NCBI GenBank assembly: GCA_026692885.1
Contig: JAPLNJ010000580.1
Span: 1 to 9,655 of the forward strand
Source: Planctomycetota bacterium
GTDB lineage: Bacteria > Planctomycetota > Planctomycetia > Pirellulales > Pirellulaceae
Length of the DNA: 9,655 bases
Reading direction: 5' to 3'
This document shows positions 1 through 6,300 of this stretch, one piece after another (positions within the stretch are counted from its first letter, which is position 1; each line of letters opens with the position of its first letter). The notes beneath the pieces are model-generated. The model did no database searches. It worked only from the letters and a program-made list of their open reading frames with translations, and was not told the DNA's origin. The position numbers were made by a program, and so were the translations under genes.

Positions 1-136
1 TAGTGGTTTTCCCCCCGAATATAGCCAATTACCGTCAACGCAGGGTTGACACTTTCTTGCCGAACGGTTTGCGCCAACCAAGCAATGACGAGAGGGATGG
101 CGCAACCAAGCCTGGGTGGCATGGGGACCGGCCGGT

Positions 137-165
137 TTGTCCGACACGGGCGCAAGGCGTAGAAT
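137..165 (+). promoter_or_regulatory. candidate sigma70-type promoter upstream of the DUF2293 gene
   Basis: A TTGTCC hexamer (137-142, 4 of 6 matches to the -35 consensus) lies 17 bases before TAGAAT (160-165, 5 of 6 matches to the -10 consensus). A start of transcription near 172 would give a short leader before the ATG at 193 and would cover the DUF2293 gene at 291. Planctomycete promoters are poorly characterised and a match this loose can occur by chance. A separate TTGACA at 46-51 has no good -10 partner. Confidence 0.25.
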
Positions 166-192
166 GGACGCCACTGGAACGAGGAACGCAAC

Positions 193-294
193 ATGAGCAG
201 GATTCGTTTCCGGCTCGAACCGTCCACGGGGCTCGGAACGTCGGCACTACGACCGCCCGCTGGCTCTATGGCTACTGGTGTGACTGAAGTATGA
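193..294 (+). CDS. possible 33-aa leader ORF coupled to the DUF2293 gene
   Basis: An ORF of 33 codons starts at ATG 193, with GAGGA at 181-185 at good ribosome-binding spacing (7 bases). Its TGA stop (292-294) overlaps the ATG at 291 in an ATGA arrangement, the usual layout for translational coupling. The peptide begins MSRIRFRLEP and is basic at its N-terminus; I recognise no family and see no membrane segment. It may be a genuine small gene, a leader peptide, or chance reading through the 5' untranslated region. The case rests on the ribosome-binding site and the overlap only, and it weakens if the DUF2293 protein really starts at 339. Confidence 0.22.
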   Translation: MSRIRFRLEPSTGLGTSALRPPAGSMATGVTEV

Positions 295-1031
295 TTTCGC
301 CGTGCGAGACTCCCCCAGCCGAACCCGCGAGACCAAGGATGCCCAACCAGACACGGATTGTTTCCCCAGGCCCGGCTGATCGTACCGTCCGTGCTGCCGA
401 TGGCCAAATCCTCCGCGCCCCTGCCGATTGGGAATTGCTGCCGCCCGGTGATGCCGCGCTCACCCGGCGCGTGAAGGCCGCGGGGCCGACCTGGACCATC
501 CAGCAGAAAAAAGGCCGCAAGCTATTCTCCTTGGGCGTCTGGGCACCGGCGGATCGGATCGCCACCGTCCGCGCTGAGTTGGAAACGGAACGCTCGACGG
601 ACTCGTATGCGAAGCGCCGAGCTGCTGATGTAGCCAGACGGGAACGCAAGCAAACCGACTATGTCGAAAACTTCCGCGGGGCGGTTCTGGCGTTCCTCAA
701 CTTCGCTTCCGGCTATGCCCAACTGGCCGAGAAATTCGCCGATGCTGTGACGCAGCATGCCACGCCGGTCGGCAGCGGGACTGTGGCACGCACGCAACGG
801 ATTCCCATCGAGCGGCGGGCGGAGTCCGCCGTGATCGCCTGGTTACGGCACGCGACGACGGCGTACGACAACATGAAAATCGCCCGAGTCAGAGGGAAAC
901 GCCGGGAAGTCCGCCGCATGTTGGCCGAACAGTCGCGCCGGCTGCTGGCGAAGTACCGTGCGGGACACGCGGTGGACCAGACGTGCCCGTTGCAGCGGGC
1001 GTTGTCTGGTGCCGACGTTGCCCAATCGTGA
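291..1031 (+). CDS. DUF2293 domain-containing protein
   Basis: The product is 246 aa, soluble and strongly basic, with no signal peptide or membrane segment. An N-terminal block (about residues 25-100, including PPGDAALTRRVKAAG at 51-65 and KKGRKLFSLGVWAP at 73-86) leads into a charged helix (about 95-125). The C-terminal DUF2293 segment covers about residues 140-223. It includes GSGTVARTQRIPIERRAES (161-179), the RH..T.Y core (186-192) and the basic stretch RGKRREVRR (201-209). DUF2293 has no assigned biochemical function; the clustered Arg/Lys residues would suit nucleic-acid contact, but that is inference. The start is uncertain. ATG 291 has no clear Shine-Dalgarno and would depend on coupling to the ORF ending at 294. 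ATG 339 (residue 17) would begin MPNQTRIV just before the first block that resembles homologues, and may be the true start. The gene converges on the HTH gene at 1206, with 174 bases between them. Confidence 0.85.
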   Translation: MISPCETPPAEPARPRMPNQTRIVSPGPADRTVRAADGQILRAPADWELLPPGDAALTRRVKAAGPTWTIQQKKGRKLFSLGVWAPADRIATVRAELETERSTDSYAKRRAADVARRERKQTDYVENFRGAVLAFLNFASGYAQLAEKFADAVTQHATPVGSGTVARTQRIPIERRAESAVIAWLRHATTAYDNMKIARVRGKRREVRRMLAEQSRRLLAKYRAGHAVDQTCPLQRALSGADVAQS

Positions 1032-1147
1032 TGGTGGACCTGTGTCATGCCATTCGCCAATCAGCTCGATCGCTGGCTGACGGCGGCGAAGGATTGAATA
1101 CGCTGAATTGGACGGGAGCAGGGTTCCGGACACGGTCGAGCAAGTCG

Positions 1148-1192
1148 TTTCCCTGACGCACTCGCTTGCGCGTCGGGCTGGTGTAAGACTCG
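1148..1192. repeat. planctomycete-type intergenic repeat with a hairpin, possible terminator
   Basis: This element sits in the gap between two convergent genes. CCC-T-GACGC (1151-1159) pairs with GCGTC-GGG (1170-1177), giving an 8-bp stem with one bulged base and a 10-base loop. On the minus strand the sequence reads as the peptide SPTRKRVRQG, a translation that recurs as spurious ORFs in planctomycete genomes and marks a dispersed repeat; that is from memory. There is no T-run on either side, so it is not a classical intrinsic terminator. A role in ending transcription of the convergent genes is only suggested by its location. Confidence 0.45.
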
Positions 1193-1205
1193 CTGTCCTG
1201 AGCGT

Positions 1206-2459
1206 TTACGGATCCAATCCCAACAGCCGGATCATGGAATCCATGATGGGCGTGGAGGCCGAGTAGGTGCTGTCCCAACTCCACATATTGCGCAGCAAGT
1301 CGGTCATCAGCATGCCGGTTAGCGAGAGCGTGACCACGATCAGCAGCAAGGCCAGCACGTTCCAGAGGGAGTAGGGCATCTCCGGGGCCGGGGCCAAGAA
1401 CTCCCGCGGTGCGGTGATCGTGTTCACTCCCTGCTGGATGTCGATATCTTCCGTGCCGCCTGGTCCCGGCAGCAACGCTCCGACGCCTTCTAGGTCGCCC
1501 GCCGCCTCTGCTCCGGCGAAGGCTTCGGAGTCTTCCAACGCGATGACCTGCGAACCGCTGTCATCCGCCTCTTGCTCGCTGTCGACCGAAGGCGCGAGTT
1601 GGAAGTCCTCGTCCGCTCGCAACTGGGTGGCTTCGTCGGGGCTGGCATCGAGTTCTTCGAGCGCAATGATGTCGTCGTCTTCCGGCAGTTCCAGAGACGA
1701 AACCGAAGAGCCGGCTAAGTCCAGAGGCACTTCTTCCAGGTTAAGACCACTGTCGCTCGGCCGGAGGTTGATGCCTGTATCGCCCGTACCACGGGTCACA
1801 TCACTGCCACCGTCCAACGCCGATTCGCGGTCCTCGCCCGACGTGACCACCTCCTCGTCGCCGACGGTCAGACTATCGTCGTCATCGCTGCTCGCGCCCC
1901 CACCTTGCTCGTCGACGTTCAGACTGAGATCGGAGGCCAGCCCCAGGCCACTGCCTTCAAACTCCATCTCGCCGGAGCCGCCCTGTAGCCCCAGGTCGGT
2001 GCCACCCATCACGTTGGACCCGCCCATCAGGTTGACGCCGCTGCCGTCCTGCTCCGGAGTCAGCGACAACTGGCTATCCGCTGCCGGTTGGCGAGCACCG
2101 TGGCCGGCCAGTCCCAACTCCGAATCGCCGGCGGCCGACGCCTTCGCGCCGCCACCAACCGGGGACCCGCCGCGCGTCGCGGGAGACTCTCCGGCCTCTT
2201 CGGCATCCAGGTCGAGCACTAACTCCGAGGTGCCGGTCGGCCCCATTTCGCCGACCTCCATCAGCCCCTCGTCATCCGCCTCCGCGAGCGTAATCCCAAG
2301 TTCCTCGGCGACGCGCTCCAACTCCTCCTTCTTGAACTTCCAGGAGGTGCCGTCGCGGAGCGCATGGACTTCTCCACGCTGCCGCAGGTCACTGAGCTTG
2401 TCGGCAGTCATGCCGAGCATTTGGGCTGCTTGTTTCAGGGGAATGAATTTTCCGGCCAT
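1206..2459 (-). CDS. membrane-anchored helix-turn-helix (excisionase-like) protein with acidic linker
   Basis: The product is 417 aa. Residues 5-53 form an excisionase/MerR-like HTH_17 domain: FIPLKQAAQMLGMT, then a second helix through LSDLRQRGEV, a wing at LRDGTSWKFKKEEL, and a helix to about 53. Residues 55-350 are acidic, low-complexity and probably disordered, rich in Asp, Glu, Ser and Gly, with no Cys. About ten copies of an [ST]-x-[LI]-x-L motif lie in this linker, for example at 78-82, 113-117, 129-133, 176-180, 237-241 and 255-258. One hydrophobic helix (about 366-388) follows, then a short tail of about 29 residues. If the HTH is cytoplasmic, the protein is tail-anchored with its DNA-binding head inside. 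Proteins with this layout are common in planctomycetes, usually annotated only as 'helix-turn-helix' or 'excisionase'. There is no integrase or phage gene nearby, so a role in excision is unlikely. The start at 2459 has only a weak GAGA ribosome-binding site. The gene is transcribed divergently from the giant surface-protein gene, but no functional link is shown. Confidence 0.9.
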   Translation of the reverse strand: MAGKFIPLKQAAQMLGMTADKLSDLRQRGEVHALRDGTSWKFKKEELERVAEELGITLAEADDEGLMEVGEMGPTGTSELVLDLDAEEAGESPATRGGSPVGGGAKASAAGDSELGLAGHGARQPAADSQLSLTPEQDGSGVNLMGGSNVMGGTDLGLQGGSGEMEFEGSGLGLASDLSLNVDEQGGGASSDDDDSLTVGDEEVVTSGEDRESALDGGSDVTRGTGDTGINLRPSDSGLNLEEVPLDLAGSSVSSLELPEDDDIIALEELDASPDEATQLRADEDFQLAPSVDSEQEADDSGSQVIALEDSEAFAGAEAAGDLEGVGALLPGPGGTEDIDIQQGVNTITAPREFLAPAPEMPYSLWNVLALLLIVVTLSLTGMLMTDLLRNMWSWDSTYSASTPIMDSMIRLLGLDP

Positions 2460-2522
2460 GATTTAGTCTCGCTGACTGCCCCCACGATCAAGAAAGGTCT
2501 CGGTGACCTGAACTCACGTCCT

Positions 2523-2550
2523 ATTGTATGAGCGGGTGCTCGGGATGCAA
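2523..2550 (-). promoter_or_regulatory. candidate promoter for the HTH gene
   Basis: Read on the minus strand, TTGCAT (2550-2545) is followed after 16 bases by TACAAT (2528-2523), which matches the -10 consensus at 5 of 6 positions. Transcription would begin roughly 55 bases before the start codon at 2459. A 5-bp dyad (AGGTC/GACCT, 2495-2509) lies in the resulting leader and could be an operator or a small hairpin. The -35 match is weak (3 of 6). Confidence 0.3.
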
Positions 2551-2598
2551 GCTTGGCTGCGTTGCCGGGATGGAGCTAAATTGAATCGCGCCAACTAA

Positions 2599-2742
2599 TT
2601 ACGGCAAGGCATTGATCGTAACGTTGCACAAAACGCTAGCAGTGGATCGCCGTAACCCGAAGCGTCCGCGAGGAAATGCCGCTCTTCCTCGCTGACGCTT
2701 CGGGTTACGGTGGGCAACATTCTGATCAAGGCCTTACGGCAA
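2599..2742. mobile_element. candidate MITE-like palindromic element
   Basis: The 9-base sequence TTACGGCAA occurs as a direct repeat at 2599-2607 and 2734-2742. Just inside it, 2608-2627 and 2714-2733 form inverted repeats matching at 16 of 20 positions; the outermost ten bases are GGCATTGATC against GGCCTTGATC. The centre is a long near-perfect palindrome (2651-2709). This is the structure of a short non-autonomous transposable element (126 bp plus 9-bp target duplication). No transposase is encoded and I cannot name a parent insertion sequence. A chance palindrome around a dispersed repeat is the alternative. Confidence 0.42.
2651..2709. repeat. near-perfect intergenic palindrome (CGTAACCCGAAGCGT type)
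   Basis: Arms 2651-2675 and 2685-2709 pair at 24 of 25 positions around a 9-base loop; the outer 16 bases (CGTAACCCGAAGCGTC and its complement) are perfect. In translation it reads TRSVSEEE...FLADASGYG, a peptide string I recall as recurring in spurious planctomycete ORFs, so this is probably a dispersed repeat family. The strong hairpin could act as a transcription or mRNA-stability element, but it is more than 190 bases from the start of the HTH gene and more than 600 from the giant gene. Confidence 0.7.
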
Positions 2743-2903
2743 ACCATCCTGGCTGGCAGGCCCGCTCCTTTCCCACCAAACCATCGCACACTCTAACGTC
2801 TCGGCAGAATAATCCGGGTCTTCGCAACAGAATTTGAAAGTTTGCCGGTTTGCTTGGCTATTCGGTTCCGCGTGCGTGTTTTGTTCCACAAGTTCTTGGC
2901 ACG

Positions 2904-2975
2904 TTGCCAGGCCTGTCGCCAGCAGTTGGTTCGGGGTTGAATCGTCAGGTTGTGAACTGCTGTCAGTGCTGGCAA
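2904..2975. repeat. nested imperfect inverted repeat
   Basis: TTGCCAG (2904-2910) pairs with CTGGCAA (2969-2975), and inside it CAGCAGTT (2920-2927) pairs with AACTGCTG (2955-2962). The internal loop is 9 bases on one side and 6 on the other, with a 27-base apical loop. This could be a decayed repeat, a structured RNA or chance. No conserved RNA family is recognised. Confidence 0.28.
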
Positions 2976-3028
2976 TGGTTCGGGTGGCTGGTGGCTAAGC
3001 CCCACTGCTGTGAACATCTTCACGCCTC

Positions 3029-3140
3029 TCTCGTTCCCACGCTCTGCGTGGGAACGCAAGTGTTTTGACGCTCCGCGTCGTCTGCCCAAGGACGCAGAGC
3101 GTCCGTGGCTTGCGTTCCGACGCAGAGCGTCGGAACGAGA
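3029..3140. repeat. compound REP-like palindrome (GTTCCCACGCTCTGCGTGGGAAC family)
   Basis: Two 32-base arms (3029-3060 and 3109-3140) are inverted copies matching at 30 of 32 positions. Each arm is itself a perfect 11-bp hairpin with a 3-base loop: 3032-3042 with 3046-3056, and 3113-3123 with 3127-3137. The spacer holds a third inverted pair, GACGCTCCGCGTC (3067-3079) against GACGCAGAGCGTC (3091-3103), with one mismatch. The two differing positions in the arms compensate each other inside each small hairpin (CCCACGC with GCGTGGG, CCGACGC with GCGTCGG), so each hairpin keeps perfect pairing. Translations such as LVPTLCVGT and PTQSVGTR are, from memory, recurrent spurious peptides marking this dispersed family. 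Confidence 0.75.
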
Positions 3141-3260
3141 AAAATTGCCGCCTGCCACTTGCAGTTCACCACAAGACCCGTGAATTCTCCTATCTTCCAC
3201 CCCGCCAACCGGCGCAAAAACTGGTCTGCATTCAGAGCCTGGTTACGAAGAAACCGTGTC

Positions 3261-3289
3261 TTGCAACCAGCCTGGCCACGTGCTTAAAT
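3261..3289 (+). promoter_or_regulatory. candidate extended -10 promoter of the giant surface-protein gene
   Basis: TTGCAA (3261-3266) is followed after 17 bases by TTAAAT (3284-3289), preceded by TG at 3281-3282 in the extended -10 position. Transcription would start near 3296 and leave a leader of about 35 bases. That leader contains AAGGA (3319-3323), a good ribosome-binding site 8 bases before the ATG at 3332. The consecutive order of promoter, ribosome-binding site and start supports the call, although each hexamer matches only 4 of 6 bases. Confidence 0.35.
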
Positions 3290-3331
3290 GGCGGCACTGT
3301 ACACATCCCCTCTTGGATAAGGACCCACCGC

Positions 3332-6300
3332 ATGAACTGGGCAGGGAAACCGTATCAGCGTTCACTCCGGACCAGATTCTCGCAGCGTCAACGCAAGGGC
3401 GCGAGACGTCGCCGATTGGTGCTCGAGCGGCTGGAAGAACGTACGCTGCTGACCGGCGATCTGTACGTGACCCGCCTGACTCCCACGGGCGGGACGGCAC
3501 ATCCCTTCGATACGTTGGAAGTCCAGTTCAGCCAGCCGGTAGTGGACGGCACGTTGCTGCTGGACGACGTGAGCGTGAACGCGTCCAGCGTCCCGTTGGC
3601 GGCCAAAGGGGTGACTAAATTGGCCGCGGACCGGTATCAAGTGGACCTGACCGGTCTGACCGGCTTGGCCACCTACAGTCTGAGCCTCGGGCCGAATATC
3701 CAGGGCACGGACGGCCGGCTGATGAATCAGGACCATGACGCGACGCCCGGCGAGGCAGCCGACGCCTACAAGGCGGCGCTGTTCTCGAACGGGGTGACCA
3801 TCGCCTCGGCCAACACGACCTACGACGGCCAGGCCCTGGTGCTCTATGGCAAGACTTCGACCATCGACGGGACGCACGCTTTCAGCGCCGCCGAAATTCT
3901 CGGCGGTGCGGTCGTCAATCACACGGCTGCGACGACTACGGTCGAGTACAGGCTGGACTGGACCCTGACGGACAGCCTGTGGATCGACGGCACGTCCTCC
4001 ATCGACGTTTCCGCACGGGGTTACCTGCCCGGCCGGACGGTAGGCAACATGACGACAGGAGCGGCCACGGTCAGTTCCGGCGGCAGCTATGGCGGCCTGG
4101 GGGCGGGTGCCGATGGCGGCGTGACGAACGCGGTCTACGGAGACTACCGCGAGCCGCAGCTTCCTGGTTCCGGAGGCGCGCGCGGCGGGGCGGGCGGTGG
4201 GGCGGTGAAGGTCACGGCCGCAACCGCGCAGATCGAGGGCGCGATTCGGGCCGACGGCGGCGGGTTCTACAGCGCCGGAGGGGGCAGCGGTGGCAGCCTC
4301 CTGCTGCACGTGGGCACGCTGGCCGGAACGGGCAGCCTGGCGGCCAACGGCGGCGTGGACACGTTCTATCGCGGCTGCGGGGGCGGCGGGCGGATCGCGA
4401 TCTACTACGACGATCTGAGCGGTTTCGATCAGAGCAAGATCGGCGCCTTGGGCGCGATCTACGCGGGCACGTACGGGGCGGCGGGCGCGCATGGTTCGCT
4501 GTACTTCCGGCAGAACGGGGCCGCTACGGGCGAGTTGCGGATCGACAGTCACGGCGTCACGACTGGCTCGTACACGCCGTTGGGTGTGCCGTCCGATACG
4601 ACGTTGACGGTCGACACGCTGGTGGTGACGGGGGTCGGCGCGGTGGCGGCCCCGGAACACAACCTGCCGCTCACGGCCGGCACGGTCTGGATCGAGAAGG
4701 GCGGGAATCTGACGCATCGCTATGCCTCGGCCAGCGAAGCGTTCACGCTGGACTTGACGGTGACCGGCACGTTGACGGTGGATGCGACGTCCAGCATCGA
4801 CGTTTCTGCGCGGGGCTACTTGGCGGGGCGGACGGTGGGGAACACGACGACGGGGGCGGCCACGGTCAATTCCGGCGGCAGCTACGGCGGCCTGGGCGCG
4901 GGTACCGATGGCGGCGTGACGAACGCGGCGTACGGCGACTACCGCGATCCGCAGCTTCCCGGTTCCGGGGGCGCGCGGGGCGGGGCGGGCGGCGGGGCGG
5001 TGAAGATCACTGCGGCGACCGCGCAGATCGAGGGTGCGATTCGGGCCAACGGCGGCGGGTTCTACAGCGCCGGAGGGGGCAGCGGTGGCAGCCTCCTGCT
5101 GCACGTGGGCACGCTGGCCGGAACGGGCAGCCTGGCGGCCAACGGCGGCGTGGACACGTTTTATCGCGGCTGCGGGGGCGGCGGGCGGATCGCGATCTAC
5201 TACGACGATCTGAGCGGTTTCGATCAGAGCAAGATCGGCGCCTTGGGCGCGATCTACGCGGGCTTCACCGCGGCGGCCGGCTCGCATGGCTCGCTGTACT
5301 TGCAGAAGAACGGCGCGGCGGGCGGCGAGTTGCGGATCGACAGTCATGGCGTCACGACCGCCTTGTACACGCCGTTGGGTGTCGGTACGGATTCGGCCCT
5401 GCGCGTGGATCGGTTGGTGGTCACGGGGGCCGGGGCCGTGGCGGCACCGGAGCATGAACTGCCGATCGAGGCCGGTGCCGTGCAGGTGCTCAACGGCGGC
5501 GTGCTGACGCACCGCGCCGCCACGGCCACGAACGTGTACACGTTGCAACTGCAGGTGGGCGGCGAATTGACGATCGATGCGAAGTCCCGTGTGGATGTGA
5601 CGGGGCGCGGTTATCTGGCGGCCCGCACGCTGGGCAATACGACGGGCGGAGGCGCCTCGGGCAACTCGGGTGGCAGCTACGGTGGTTTAGGGCAGTCCGT
5701 GGACGGCGCGACCAATGCACCGTACGGCGATCCGCACGTCCCCCTGGCTCCGGGTTCCGGGGGCGGGCGGGGCGGGGCCGGCGGCGGAGTGATCTTCGTT
5801 TCGGCTGGGTCGGTGGTCGTCGACGGGGCGATTGTCGCCACCGGCGGCGCGGGGAGTGGCACCGGGGCCGGCAGCGGCGGCAGCGTGCTGGTGAATACGG
5901 GGAGTCTCTCCGGCAGTGGGACGATCGCGGCCAACGGCGGCGCCGACACCTACTACAAGGGCGGTGGCGGTGGTGGTCGGGTCGCAGTGTACTACTGGGG
6001 AACGGACTCGTTTCCGTCGGCGAATGCCACGGCACGGGGTGGCGCCGGCGGCAGCGGCACGGGGCAGAATGGAAGCGTCGTGCTCAGCCATACACCCTAC
6101 CTGGCCTGGACGGATCGCGGCGCGTGGTTGCACGGGACCGCAGGGCTGTCTTGGCTGGCGTTGGGGCTGGATCCGACGGCCCTCACGGTCGCCGTGACGG
6201 CCTACGATGCGTCGGGTGCCGCCACCGTGTTGACGGTGGGCGCGGCGCCTAACGGCACGGCCAACTGGAATACGACGGGGGTCGCGGACGGTCGGTACGA

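Larger units (their letters stand above)
2460..3331. other. divergent intergenic region rich in palindromes, no convincing gene
   Basis: About 870 bases separate the HTH gene (-) from the giant gene (+). Short ORFs in it run through palindromic repeats and look like no known protein. The region is visibly less GC-rich than the flanking genes. From left to right it holds: a 5-bp dyad AGGTC/GACCT (2495-2509) in the HTH gene leader; a candidate minus-strand promoter (2523-2550); a MITE-like element (2599-2742); plain sequence; a nested dyad (2904-2975); a compound REP-like palindrome (3029-3140); and a candidate promoter plus ribosome-binding site for the giant gene. Apart from these I see nothing in 2743-2903 or 3141-3260. 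Confidence 0.6.

Noticed and set aside
34..50. A 6-bp dyad GTCAAC/GTTGAC overlapping a TTGACA hexamer.
   Set aside because: There is no -10 element at suitable spacing, and the stem is short enough to be chance.
1206..2459. A phage or integrative-element excisionase, from the excisionase-like HTH.
   Set aside because: There is no integrase, attachment-site pair or tRNA in the window, and the protein is about five times the length of an excisionase with a membrane helix.
1414..2466. A 350-codon plus-strand frame, very rich in Ser and Pro.
   Set aside because: It is antisense to the acidic linker of the HTH protein; the Ser/Pro run is the complement of Asp/Glu/Gly codons.
3029..3140. A possible CRISPR array, because short similar repeats recur.
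   Set aside because: The copies are inverted rather than direct, have no regular spacers, and no cas genes are present.
2793..3200. A 135-codon minus-strand ORF in the intergenic region, with a basic C-terminal part (WQRAKNLWNKTRTRNR).
   Set aside because: Its N-terminal third reads through the palindromic repeat at 3029-3140, it has no clear ribosome-binding site, and I recognise no family. A decayed gene fragment cannot be fully excluded.
3979..5457. A 492-codon plus-strand frame starting MDRRHVLHRR.
   Set aside because: It lies in another frame of the same repeats, is Arg/Gly-rich low complexity, and mirrors the 265-codon period of the real frame.
3362..5548. A 728-codon open frame on the minus strand inside the giant gene.
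   Set aside because: It is antisense to the Gly-rich repeats, is dominated by Arg, Ala, Gln and His, and repeats in step with them. It is a by-product of GC-rich codons on the plus strand; the plus frame carries recognisable domains.
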